A DNA stretch of 48,478 bases from Granulosicoccus sp. GTDB lineage: Bacteria > Pseudomonadota > Gammaproteobacteria > Granulosicoccales > Granulosicoccaceae. Positions within the stretch are counted from its first letter, which is position 1. Every line of letters begins with the position of its first letter. Of the stretch, positions 35,574-44,290 are shown piece after piece. The notes under the pieces were generated by a model. It made no database searches. It saw only the letters and a program-made list of their open reading frames with translations, and had not been told where the DNA came from. The stretch is taken from the NCBI GenBank assembly GCA_023301725.1, contig JALZUD010000042.1, positions 1 through 48,478 on the forward strand, read 5' to 3'. Both the position numbers and the translations under genes were made by a program.

Positions 35574-36187
35574 ACCGAATCACCAGCAGGATCCAGCACA
35601 ATCTGTGCCCCATCCGCATCTTCTGTCGGCACGATGTTGCGAAAAGTACCAGCGGCTGTGAGGATCATGGCCTGAGGCAATGCGTGTTTGTCTTTATCTG
35701 CTGTATCGCAAACTTGGAAAGTGCCGGTAATCCAGCTCGACTGTCCGCGCGAGTTAAAGCGCAATTGATCCGACGCAGTGAACCCAGCATTTCCCAGCTG
35801 TGTCGCAACAATTTCAATCCCATTGAGGTTCAGCTGTGTATTGCTGATTATGGCGTCCGCACCATCCAGAACACCGATCACCCCATCCGACCTGCTATCG
35901 GTATATATAAGCCAACCCGAAGACCAGTCATTAGCACCACAACTGCCAGTGCTATTAAGCGCACAGATTGATACTCCAGTCTTGCGCTTGGTTGCCTCCG
36001 AGCGAGCAATGCGCAAAGACTGACTAACACTGGTAATAGTGCTAGACATCCTTGCATACTTGATGGTGCTCATAAAACTCGGCACAGCCAAACCCGACAG
36101 AACACTCACTATCAATATGGTAGTGGTTACGCTTAAGAGCGAAAAACCATTGGGCAAAGCAGCACGTTTGTAGCTTTCGCCGCTCAC
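35564..36187 (-). CDS. GspH/FimT-type minor pilin lacking Glu at position 5
   Basis: This 207-residue pseudopilin of the FimT/FimU group is the first gene of the minor pilin operon. The prepilin site reads NG-FSLLSVTTTILIVSVLSGLAVPSF, so position 5 is Ser where nearly all relatives have Glu. The downstream region (SLRIARSEATKRKTGVSIC, WSSGWLIYTD, LRFNSRGQS) is typical GspH/FimT. A terminal Cys (VCG) and an internal Cys probably pair. The start is GTG at 36187 with no clear ribosome site. Upstream lies a 351-base AT-rich gap that must hold the operon promoter. Confidence 0.88.
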   Translation of the reverse strand: MSGESYKRAALPNGFSLLSVTTTILIVSVLSGLAVPSFMSTIKYARMSSTITSVSQSLRIARSEATKRKTGVSICALNSTGSCGANDWSSGWLIYTDSRSDGVIGVLDGADAIISNTQLNLNGIEIVATQLGNAGFTASDQLRFNSRGQSSWITGTFQVCDTADKDKHALPQAMILTAAGTFRNIVPTEDADGAQIVLDPAGDSVCG

Positions 36188-36538
36188 TCAAGCAAAACGC
36201 CAATTAGCAATGAAGGATACTAAGGACATGTTTCGAAGGTTCCGTTTCGAGATTGTGACTGTAGAACTTAAGTCTCTATCGACGAAGATGAACAAACTTA
36301 CAGTTACGCAGAGGAAAACGAGAACCAACTCACTGAATATCAAGCATTCATATCAAATAATACAAGCATGATTTAAATCAATAACGACGTTGAGCCAGTT
36401 AACATGATTGTTTATATTTTGCTAGATGTGACCGTTTTTCGATAAGGCTCTGTACTTTATGCTCTTGCAGCCAAAGGCAGCCGGATCACTCTTGTTCGCG
36501 AGGGAAACTTCGGGCGAAAAACGATCTTGAGAAAAGTA
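36188..36538. other. Intergenic gap upstream of the minor pilin operon
   Basis: This AT-rich gap of 351 bases lies between the GTG start of the FimT-type gene and the stop of the MFS-PlsC gene, both on the minus strand. No credible gene or repeat is seen. The pilin operon promoter is expected here but I cannot place it. Confidence 0.35.
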
Positions 36539-38449
36539 CTACAGTCTGTCACCACGCAGCTGCACCACTATTTCGCGCAATGCTTCCAGCTCAACATCTT
36601 CAGGCTGGATTGGCTCTCCCACATTCACACCGATACGGGCAAATAATCGTCTGGGCCTTTTCAGAAAAGCTGCACCGTCTTTCCTACTGTAGAGGCTGCC
36701 CCAAAGCCCTGACAACGCGATAGGAATTACAGGGACTGGTCTGGTTTCCAACACTCTCATGATGCCAGCTTTGAACGGATTCACGTGACCGTCGCGAGTA
36801 ATTTCACCTTCCGGAAAAATACACAATAAATCACCAGCCTCAAGCGCCTCATCCATTTGTCTGAACGCTTCATCGTACATGGCCTTGTCTTCACGTTGAC
36901 CAGCGATTGGTATGGCTCGCGCTGTTCGGAAAATAAAATTAAGCACCGGTAGCCTGTAAATTTTGTAGTACATCACAAAGCGCACTGAACGCTTGACGCT
37001 ACCACCCAATATTAATGCATCCACAAAACTGACATGATTCGCAACCACGATGCCCGCACCGTGTTTTGGAATATTTTCCATACCGCTCTCACGCAGTCTA
37101 TATGCCGTGTGAATAGTTAGCCAGATCAGAAAGCGCATGAAAAATTCAGGTACTTGTCTGAATATGTACAACGCCACTACTGCATTCATCAATGCCATTG
37201 CTAGAAATATTTGTGTAATCGTTGCGCCTATTGCCAACAGCGCCACGACCACTACGGCCGATAAAACCATCATCAGCGCATTCATAATGTTGTTACACGC
37301 AATGGCACGTGATAACCGCTCGGGCGCACTTTTCTGCTGGATCAACGCATACAAGGGAACAATATAAAGTCCACCAAACAGGCCGATCATGAATATATCC
37401 AGAAGCACCCGCCACGCCCCTTCAGCGACAACAAATGCGCCAATACTCAGCGTAGAACCCATAGCTGATGAAGGTGTCGCAAACACAAGGTCAAGGCCGA
37501 ACACAGTAATGCCCATGGCACCAAATGGCACTAGCCCTATTTCCACACGCCCGTGTGATAAACGCTCACAGAGCACTGAACCTATGGCGATACCTACGGA
37601 AAAACTACCCAGTAAAATGGTGTAGACATCAACACTACCGCCCAACACATCTCTTGCGTAAACCGGAAACTGTGCAAGATAGGTTGCCCCCATGAACCAG
37701 AACCACGAAATCGCCAGTATGGATTGAAAAATAATACGGTTCTTCGCCGTTTCACGTACCAGTTTGAAGGTCTCAGTGAGCGGATTAAATTTAACTTGTA
37801 GAGAAGGATCGTTTGCCGGCGATAGTGGAATGAACCGGCTTGCAATATAACCGGCCACGGCAACCACCAACAGCACAACAGCCACCGGCAAAATACTACC
37901 TTCATCCGCTTTGGCAATGAGCTGCGTGCCGGCGATGGTGCCAAGCAATATTGCCAGAAAAGTACCCAGCTCCACCAAACCGTTGCCACCGGTAAGCTCA
38001 GCGTTGCTAAGGTGTTGAGGCAGAATGCCATATTTGACAGGACCAAAAAATGCCGACTGAGTGCCCATTAAAAAAAGCACGCCGATAAGCATCGGAACAC
38101 TATTTAGGTAGAACGCGACGATACCGCAGCTCATGATGGCTATCTCAGCGAGCTTTGCGCGCCGGATAAGCTGGGACTTTTCATATTTATCCGCAATCTG
38201 GCCGCACAGCGCCGAGAATAGGAAGAAAGGTAATATGAATAGCCCAGCTGATAACGTGATCAATAACCCATCATCGAGGGTAGAAGATCGAACAGCTGCA
38301 AACGCAATCAACGCAACCAATGCATTCTTGTAAACGTTGTCGTTGAATGCGCCCAGAAGCTGAGTCAGGAAAAAAGGCGCAAAGCGTTTCTGCCTGAGTA
38401 AGGTGAACTGGGAGGGTTGAGCCTGATTGGTCTTCGGGCTCTGACTCAT
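36539..38449 (-). CDS. MFS transporter fused to 1-acylglycerol-phosphate acyltransferase (LplT-PlsC)
   Basis: This is a two-part inner-membrane enzyme of 636 residues. Residues 20-410 are a 12-helix MFS domain like the lysophospholipid flippase LplT (PFFLTQLLGAFNDNVYKNALVALI). Residues 430-636 are a PlsC-type acyltransferase with NHVSFVD (His-x4-Asp, near 469) and FPEGEITRDG (near 542). Fused relatives often add an acyl-ACP synthetase domain; here the chain stops after PlsC. It probably flips and re-acylates lysophospholipids. It starts 39 bases after an OmpA-lipoprotein gene on the same strand and may share its transcript. Confidence 0.87.
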   Translation of the reverse strand: MSQSPKTNQAQPSQFTLLRQKRFAPFFLTQLLGAFNDNVYKNALVALIAFAAVRSSTLDDGLLITLSAGLFILPFFLFSALCGQIADKYEKSQLIRRAKLAEIAIMSCGIVAFYLNSVPMLIGVLFLMGTQSAFFGPVKYGILPQHLSNAELTGGNGLVELGTFLAILLGTIAGTQLIAKADEGSILPVAVVLLVVAVAGYIASRFIPLSPANDPSLQVKFNPLTETFKLVRETAKNRIIFQSILAISWFWFMGATYLAQFPVYARDVLGGSVDVYTILLGSFSVGIAIGSVLCERLSHGRVEIGLVPFGAMGITVFGLDLVFATPSSAMGSTLSIGAFVVAEGAWRVLLDIFMIGLFGGLYIVPLYALIQQKSAPERLSRAIACNNIMNALMMVLSAVVVVALLAIGATITQIFLAMALMNAVVALYIFRQVPEFFMRFLIWLTIHTAYRLRESGMENIPKHGAGIVVANHVSFVDALILGGSVKRSVRFVMYYKIYRLPVLNFIFRTARAIPIAGQREDKAMYDEAFRQMDEALEAGDLLCIFPEGEITRDGHVNPFKAGIMRVLETRPVPVIPIALSGLWGSLYSRKDGAAFLKRPRRLFARIGVNVGEPIQPEDVELEALREIVVQLRGDRL

Positions 38450-38488
38450 CTTGTCGGGAGAACGTCCATGTTCATCAGGCGAGCAGGC

Positions 38489-39193
38489 TTAGCTGGTAAA
38501 GACAGGTTTTTCAAGGGCTTTTTGCTCTTCGCCTTCAACAATCGGCTTGATATATATTTCAACACGGCGGTTGCTGGCTTTATTTGCAGACGATGTATTA
38601 GGCAAGCGAGGTTCTGTTTCTCCACGACCTTCAACACGCAATCTTTCCTGAATTACGCCGTCGTTACGTAGGGAGTTTGCAACAGCATTTGCGCGTTTGT
38701 CTGACAGCTGCTGATTGAACTCTTCGCTGCCATCGCTATCTGTGTAGCCCACAACGTGTATGACAGTTTTATCAAACGTTGAGGTTTCGGCTGCGATTTT
38801 CTCGAGGGTTTCATGAAAAGCAGGCTTTACTTGCGCCGATCCAACATCAAAAGATGCTGTGTTATTAAGCCGGACCAGTAATACGTCATTTTCGAGCCGC
38901 TGTAATTCTACTTGCTCCAGCCTTAGTTCCTCTTCGAGTGCAGCTTTTATTGCAGCTTGCTGATTGTCTTGGTAGTGGCCCACAGCACCACCAGCCACCG
39001 CACCAATAGCGACGCCCAATAAAACGTTGTCCGAGCCAGTAGCCGCGGCAATCAATCCACCTGCAAGAGCGCCTATACCTGCCCCCTGCTTTGCACGGCG
39101 GTTGGGATCGTCAGTAGCACATGCGCTGAGTGTTACCAAGGCAGCTAAAGCGACAGGTAGCAGAGTAGGACGCAGTTGTATTGTAGTTTTCAT
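38489..39193 (-). CDS. OmpA-family outer-membrane lipoprotein with glycine zipper
   Basis: This 234-residue envelope protein links the outer membrane to peptidoglycan. A lipobox LSAC places the lipidated Cys at residue 25. A glycine-zipper segment (GAGIGALAGGLIAAATG, then GVAIGAVAGGAVGHY) follows, then a short coiled segment (about 80-105) and a C-terminal OmpA domain with VVGYTDSDGSEEFNQQLSDKRANAV and NRRVEIYI, the peptidoglycan-binding signature. The layout is like YiaD. It is upstream of the LplT-PlsC fusion, an envelope-maintenance context. Confidence 0.9.
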   Translation of the reverse strand: MKTTIQLRPTLLPVALAALVTLSACATDDPNRRAKQGAGIGALAGGLIAAATGSDNVLLGVAIGAVAGGAVGHYQDNQQAAIKAALEEELRLEQVELQRLENDVLLVRLNNTASFDVGSAQVKPAFHETLEKIAAETSTFDKTVIHVVGYTDSDGSEEFNQQLSDKRANAVANSLRNDGVIQERLRVEGRGETEPRLPNTSSANKASNRRVEIYIKPIVEGEEQKALEKPVFTS

Positions 39194-39332
39194 GTTGGTT
39201 GTTTATTGGGACAATTGCGGCCTAGGATGCCACGCAAAAGCATTCAACGTCCTACAAAATTGGAAATTTTTGCGAATTTCCGGTCTTTACTACCGCTTGA
39301 GGACGAGCCGCTATGCAAAAAATATTAGATAC

Positions 39333-39704
39333 TTAAGCTTTGCGATCATCGGTAGAAGGGCCCAGTTTTGCACAAGCAGGAATTAGCTTCGATACGTAAT
39401 CAGAGGCCGATCGTGGAGTGAGCTTGTCTCCAGCTTGCACTACTGCATCGATTCTGGCTTGCACATTCTCTTTGTGTGAGCCCACAGGATAGCTCTCGAG
39501 ACCCGTTATCTCACGAATATCGGCGGAGACTTCTCCATCTGGAGCAAAGCTCAATTTGCTCTCATCCAACCAAGTGACGAGTTCTAGGGCTCTTCCCAGA
39601 TCGGCTAGTAGCGGGCTGTTCGGCATAGGAGTCTCATGTACTTGGCTATAGATAGAGTTTAATACGTCTGAACACAAATTAGAGATTAATAATTTCAAAG
39701 TCAA
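39333..39704 (-). CDS. Hypothetical protein
   Basis: This is an unrecognised reading frame of up to 123 residues. The first 26 residues may be untranslated; ATG 39626 (MPNSPLLADLGRAL) starts a more protein-like region of 97 residues, acidic and helical, with LELVTWLDESKLSFAPDGEV and KENVQARIDAVVQAGDKL. There is no signal or membrane segment. It stands alone, with the OmpA gene 139 bases downstream. It is plausible as a real small gene but unsupported by any family I know. Confidence 0.45.
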   Translation of the reverse strand: MTLKLLISNLCSDVLNSIYSQVHETPMPNSPLLADLGRALELVTWLDESKLSFAPDGEVSADIREITGLESYPVGSHKENVQARIDAVVQAGDKLTPRSASDYVSKLIPACAKLGPSTDDRKA

Positions 39705-40119
39705 ATGAAATTGAGCAGTTAACTCCCAGACTACATACTAAACCTTGCAACTGTATTCCTTCTCAACGTTCCTTCTCAACGTAATTTTGAACTGTTAGCA
39801 GTGCGGCCAACGATCTTGCACACAGGATGCGCTATCCCATGATCATGAATGCAATGAAAATTGATTGTCCGAAAGCACCCAAGGGCCTGGCGCTGTTGAA
39901 ATCGTTTCGACGACTAACGGCTCAAACGTAACCCCTCTGTTCTTACTCCACCGACGCTACTCATTGCAGTATTAGGTATTATTTTGGGCAACATTGGCAC
40001 ACCGGCAGAGCGGGGGTAATTCCAGAGCTGGGATTAAGATGCAAGACGAGGCAGGCTCATTGACTATTTCTCAACTCAACGTATGCTTCGTATATGCATT
40101 ACAGCACGGAGAGCGAGAA
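39705..40119. other. Intergenic gap with a 13-bp tandem duplication
   Basis: TTCCTTCTCAACG occurs twice in direct succession at 39756-39768 and 39769-39781. The gap otherwise has only short open frames without homology I can see. It must hold the promoters of the divergent hypothetical and TolB-like genes. Confidence 0.4.
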
Positions 40120-42222
40120 TTGATTAAAAGTAGAACAGACAGATCCCTGCGCCGACAGCACAGTGTGACGAGGAGCGCATTCTGCGCGACATTGACACTA
40201 CTTCTTGCTGCATGTGGTGGTGGTGGGAGCGATGGCCCCGGCTCAACAAGCAATGACTCGTCAAACGGCGGCGCTGGCATCGATCCGTTCCCTTCAGTCA
40301 GCCTAAACGGGGCAGTTACAGGACGACTGTTCGAATCTGATCGCGCCACCTATCTTGATCTTGAAACAGGCGAAACTGTTCAGCTTGCAGGCGACAACGC
40401 ATACCCATCTGCAGATGGACTTACCGTTATCGAGTTACATGAAAATGCTCGATTTGCACTCGTTGGGTGTGGCGGGGGCGGAGCGTTCTATGACCGTATT
40501 GTGTTTCGCGACGCTCTGAGTGGCTTAGCCAGCCACTCGATCGAGTTAGCAGGCGATATTCACGGCCCCATAAGGCTCTCACCAGATGGTCTATCAGTCG
40601 CGCTTTTTTTAAACCTGGAATCCTCGTGTAGCAGCGGAAGTAACTTAACAACCCTCACCATGGCCGGTGATGTGACGCTTCAGCTCAACGAAGATATCAA
40701 TAGTGTGGACTGGCTACCTGACAGTCGATTAGTAGCGACGTATAACCAAATTGTCGGTGTTCAGGTTGAACCGAATGTGGGTACTTTCAGGCGTATCGCC
40801 AATATGGAATCAATCGTTGGATCGCCCGGACGGGTTGCCGTGAGTCCCGATGGCAGTCAGGTCCTGTTCGAAATGATTACCGGTGGCAGTCCATTATTTT
40901 CCACCGTCGACACTCGCGATGCCACTGTTTGGGCGGTCAATATAGATGGCAGTAATTTGCGGCAACTTGTCACGAGCAGTCGCGAAGACCTCCCCAACAC
41001 AGATTCTGATGACCCACGGGTCAACATGCCTGCGTGGTCACCTGACAGTGATAGCTTCCTGGTGACTGAGGACTACATCAGCGGAGGAATCGTATTCCGT
41101 GACGACTTCAACTTTGGCATGGTCGACGTTTTGCCAGTATCCAACGACGGGCTGACGTACATCGTACCAGCCAATACTGCACCACTAAGATTGCCACCGC
41201 AAAGCTTCTCAGCCACTGGTGTCCGCCCCATTGCTGAGAAAAATCTTGATGGGGATATCGGAATCAGTAGCATCAGACCCTTTCACGCAACCCGCTGGGT
41301 ACAGGCGCAAGCCAGACAAACGGTTGCCTTTGGTGCTTTGCCAAACGCCAATGGTCTTGTAAACCGCGGGCTTAGCGGTCAGATGTACCTGATGGGCGAG
41401 AACGATAACGACAACCCAACTCTGCAGTCAATCGATTTAAGATCAGGTGCAGTGTCTGAACACACTGTTTTTCTGGACGACGATATCAATCACAGGGACT
41501 CCTTGGTTGCCGTGTCCACAGGTGCCACCCACACGGCTCATCTCATCGATGAACGTGTTAATGAAAAGTACCTGCGGGTTTTCGACGCTTCAGGTCAACT
41601 CCTGAACGATCTGGTGCTCATCAGCAACAACTACCATTACCCACCGGAGACCGCAATACGCTTCTCCCCTGTTAGCAACGACCATCTCGCATGGATCTAT
41701 GACGATGACAATTTTGGAACAGGTGCAATCGTTTGGCAGCGTTCTACCAACAGATTTGTGGCGATATGGGACGGCTTCGACTACGACGCCATAACCTGGT
41801 CAAAAGAGGGAAATTTACTGGTCTTCGATGAGGGTCGTGTCTACCAGTCAGTGGTAAACAATGGCGTGTTTGGTAACCTTGAATTGTTGTTTGAGATCAA
41901 CGATATCATCACGCATCCTGATGTCAATCCAGTCACCAACGACATTGCGTTCACCTCCAGTGGACAAATATTTGCAGTCGGTCTCAATGGTCAGAATCTA
42001 CGACGTCTGGTGGCTAATGCAGACGATACTGTTGAACACCCATCGTGGTCAACCGATGGCCAATACTTGAGTGTGAGAATGGGTTTTGACGGCTTTGTGG
42101 TGGCAGCCGATACACTAAACGCGCGCATCTACGACGATGAAAAAAGTGTTGGTGCTTTTCGAATAGGCGAAGGCGTGTCCGCTCGCATGCCGGTAGGACG
42201 CTCTAGATTCGAATGGCGTTAA
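40120..42222 (+). CDS. TolB-like beta-propeller lipoprotein
   Basis: This is an exported lipoprotein of about 700 residues. I chose TTG 40120 because GGAG lies upstream at a good distance and the signal sequence then starts properly. The lipobox LLAAC puts Cys at residue 32, followed by a flexible Gly/Ser linker. The frame is open further upstream (ATG 40039, TTG 39994), but those starts add an implausible 27-42 residues. Blade motifs recur: LSPDGLSVALF, VSPDGSQVLFE, WSPDSDSFLV, WSKEGNLLVF, WSTDGQYLSV, as in TolB/WD40-like propellers. It is probably outer-membrane anchored, binding a partner or glycan. It is a single gene ending at a 20-bp inverted repeat. Confidence 0.8.
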   Translation: MIKSRTDRSLRRQHSVTRSAFCATLTLLLAACGGGGSDGPGSTSNDSSNGGAGIDPFPSVSLNGAVTGRLFESDRATYLDLETGETVQLAGDNAYPSADGLTVIELHENARFALVGCGGGGAFYDRIVFRDALSGLASHSIELAGDIHGPIRLSPDGLSVALFLNLESSCSSGSNLTTLTMAGDVTLQLNEDINSVDWLPDSRLVATYNQIVGVQVEPNVGTFRRIANMESIVGSPGRVAVSPDGSQVLFEMITGGSPLFSTVDTRDATVWAVNIDGSNLRQLVTSSREDLPNTDSDDPRVNMPAWSPDSDSFLVTEDYISGGIVFRDDFNFGMVDVLPVSNDGLTYIVPANTAPLRLPPQSFSATGVRPIAEKNLDGDIGISSIRPFHATRWVQAQARQTVAFGALPNANGLVNRGLSGQMYLMGENDNDNPTLQSIDLRSGAVSEHTVFLDDDINHRDSLVAVSTGATHTAHLIDERVNEKYLRVFDASGQLLNDLVLISNNYHYPPETAIRFSPVSNDHLAWIYDDDNFGTGAIVWQRSTNRFVAIWDGFDYDAITWSKEGNLLVFDEGRVYQSVVNNGVFGNLELLFEINDIITHPDVNPVTNDIAFTSSGQIFAVGLNGQNLRRLVANADDTVEHPSWSTDGQYLSVRMGFDGFVVAADTLNARIYDDEKSVGAFRIGEGVSARMPVGRSRFEWR

Positions 42223-42303
42223 ATTTCAACTGATGTCAGGGATCAGACACCTTCACATCGCACTCATACGCTGGGTTTTCATGATGCCATGGCTCTTTTA
42301 GCC

Positions 42304-42359
42304 ATACCCTAGTGTTGCATAAACTTCTGAACTCAAAATTTTATGCAACACTAGGGTAT
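42304..42359. repeat. Perfect 20-bp inverted repeat between convergent genes
   Basis: ATACCCTAGTGTTGCATAAA (42304-42323) and its exact complement (42340-42359) flank a 16-base AT-rich spacer. The right arm ends three bases before the stop codon of the leftward membrane-protein gene. A smaller hairpin TGGCT-CTTTT-AGCCA abuts on the left. It may be a bidirectional terminator or the remains of a small mobile element. Confidence 0.6.
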
Positions 42360-42362
42360 ACG

Positions 42363-42713
42363 TTATTTATCGCTTTCTTGACGTTTGAGCTCTTCGCGCA
42401 TTTTAGCGACGTACTCTTTGTGACTCAGTTTCTCGCTACCGCTGTCCTCTGCTGGATGCGTTTTAGGCAGTGTCTGGCCAATCATTTTGATGCGATCTCC
42501 TGTTTTCCTCTCAAGCCAATACAAAAACTTGTTAATCAAGGAAACACGGCTGCGAATCCATTGAACACAAAATTGCGCGTATGGGCTCACGGAGATAGTT
42601 AATGTTAACGAGCAGGCAAGAAAAATAAACGCACCCGGTATAGGCGACACCAACGACACAAGCCCCAGAACAAAAAGAAAGCCTGCCGCTATTTTCGTGA
42701 GAATAACTTTCAT
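42363..42713 (-). CDS. Small membrane protein, unknown function
   Basis: This protein of 116 residues starts at ATG 42713, supported by GGAAG six bases upstream; the frame opens earlier at 42731. Two adjoining hydrophobic helices (about 4-22 and 24-42) have a Pro-Ile-Pro-Gly turn, loosely recalling small PGPGW or DUF454-type membrane proteins. A basic amphipathic stretch and a charged C-terminal tail (KEYVAKMREELKRQ) follow. It is a single gene; I cannot give a function. Confidence 0.6.
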   Translation of the reverse strand: MKVILTKIAAGFLFVLGLVSLVSPIPGAFIFLACSLTLTISVSPYAQFCVQWIRSRVSLINKFLYWLERKTGDRIKMIGQTLPKTHPAEDSGSEKLSHKEYVAKMREELKRQESDK

Positions 42714-42877
42714 GGTTGACTTCCAATACAACGATTATTGTGGCGTTAGCCTATTCCTAGCGACAACTCGAACATAACATACACCTCCTGCGCGCCCTCC
42801 TGCTCTCAGCAGCATTCAGATTGCAGAGGCAGAAGTAGCATCAATAGTAGAAGCGCACTTAATCTACATTTGCAGTA

Positions 42878-44290
42878 CTACAACATAGTTAACTGGCTTT
42901 GCCAATCACTGCCAAAATTATTCAGATCTGGGAAAACTTCGGCCAGATCACTGTCCGATAGTCCCATCCACCTTGCAAGCGTGGCGCCATATTGGTTGAT
43001 AGACAAATTGGGAATGACACGTCCCTTATCTCCACTATCGTCATCAGCCCCCACTTCGTAGCTTGGCAAAGTGCCATAGAGTTGCCCACCTCTTACAGCT
43101 CCACCCATCGTCATATAGTGTCCACCCCAACCATGATCGGATCCATCACCGTTAATGGTTAGCGTGCGACCAAAATCTGAAGCGGTAAATGTGGTTACTG
43201 AATCTCCCAAGCCTATCTCATCCAGCGTTTTCTGGAAGTCAGACAAGCTGCGGTTCAAATCAGTCATCAACGCATCGAGTCTTGGTGTTTGATTATCGTG
43301 AGTATCCCATCCGCCAGCACCCACAAAAAAGATTTGCCGCTTCATACCAAGGCTTTCATTGCCCGAAATAAGACGCGCTACCATGCGCAGTTGGGCCGCC
43401 AGACCGCTACCTTCGTCATAACTGGTGTTGAAAGAAGAATGTTCGTTCAGAGTGTCAGCCAATTGGCCTGCTCCAGCTTTTGCCCGCGATAATGATTGTG
43501 CTGCTTGCTGCTTTAATGGGTGACTACTGGACAAACCTAGCATTGCATCCAGTGACGATTCGCGGGCTACATTGCCTGATCCACTGAGATTATCAAGGTA
43601 TGCCAAAGGGCTTAGGCCTGTAATAGGATTTAAGCCAATCGGCTGTACTTGTTCACCTGGCAGCCAATAGTTACTTCCTGCCACGGAGAAACTTGGCGGC
43701 AGCACAGCACCCGGATTGGCCTGTTGAAGCAGATCTGCCATGCGTCCACCCCAACCCGTGCCAACAACGGCAGCAGGAGAGCTGCTAAGCCCCTTCAGCC
43801 ACTGCTCTTGCTGATGATTATGAGCAAAAAGATCAGCAGGAATCAGCGGGCTTTGGCTTAGGAAATTTCTCTTGGTGACAGGCGCTATCAGGTTGCCCAC
43901 GTTACCTACTACTGCAAGCCTGCCATCAGTGTATAGATTATGTAAATCCGGTAGCTTCGAATTAAAAGCTATGCCGGTATCAGTTGCCCCTGTCAGCAAT
44001 GAGTCTTGTGAAAATGCAAGCCCGCCCCTACTTGCTGCATAGCGATCATAGGCTCCTTGTTCGGTGGGCAGGAACATGGAAAATGAATCACTACCGCCGT
44101 AGAGGAACACACACACCAGTGCTTTGTAGTCACCGAGTTGCGTAAAGTCAGCACTGGCAGCTAATGCAGAGCCAATAAGACTCAACTTGCCATTCATGGC
44201 ACCCGCACCAGAGCCTAACAATGAAATTGCAGCACACTGTCTTAAAAAATCACGACGTTGACGTTGTTTCTTACCGTTGAAGCTAGCCAT
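42878..44290 (-). CDS. DUF1501 family exported protein (Tat signal)
   Basis: This is a 470-residue exported protein. The N-terminus has a twin-arginine motif QRRDFLRQC and a weakly hydrophobic stretch, so it is probably exported folded by Tat. The body is DUF1501: VCVFLYGGSDSFSMFLP, NFLSQSPLIPADLFAHNHQQEQWLKG, GGWDTHDNQ, TFTASDFGRTLTINGDGSDHGWGGHYMTMG. The last block matches alkaline-phosphatase/sulfatase-like metal sites, so the His/Asp residues may bind metal. It overlaps the upstream DUF1800 stop by one base (TAATG). DUF1800-DUF1501 pairs are widespread; the role is unproven. Confidence 0.9.
   Translation of the reverse strand: MASFNGKKQRQRRDFLRQCAAISLLGSGAGAMNGKLSLIGSALAASADFTQLGDYKALVCVFLYGGSDSFSMFLPTEQGAYDRYAASRGGLAFSQDSLLTGATDTGIAFNSKLPDLHNLYTDGRLAVVGNVGNLIAPVTKRNFLSQSPLIPADLFAHNHQQEQWLKGLSSSPAAVVGTGWGGRMADLLQQANPGAVLPPSFSVAGSNYWLPGEQVQPIGLNPITGLSPLAYLDNLSGSGNVARESSLDAMLGLSSSHPLKQQAAQSLSRAKAGAGQLADTLNEHSSFNTSYDEGSGLAAQLRMVARLISGNESLGMKRQIFFVGAGGWDTHDNQTPRLDALMTDLNRSLSDFQKTLDEIGLGDSVTTFTASDFGRTLTINGDGSDHGWGGHYMTMGGAVRGGQLYGTLPSYEVGADDDSGDKGRVIPNLSINQYGATLARWMGLSDSDLAEVFPDLNNFGSDWQSQLTML

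Noticed and set aside
39844..40018. Short plus-strand frames upstream of the TolB-like gene, one with a hydrophobic LLIAVLGIILG stretch
   Set aside because: Under 30 codons each, no start or ribosome support, and no recognisable family.
39994..40119. Upstream TTG 39994 or ATG 40039 as start of the TolB-like lipoprotein
   Set aside because: These would put 27-42 extra residues before a clear lipoprotein signal; TTG 40120 has a better ribosome site and signal-peptide layout.
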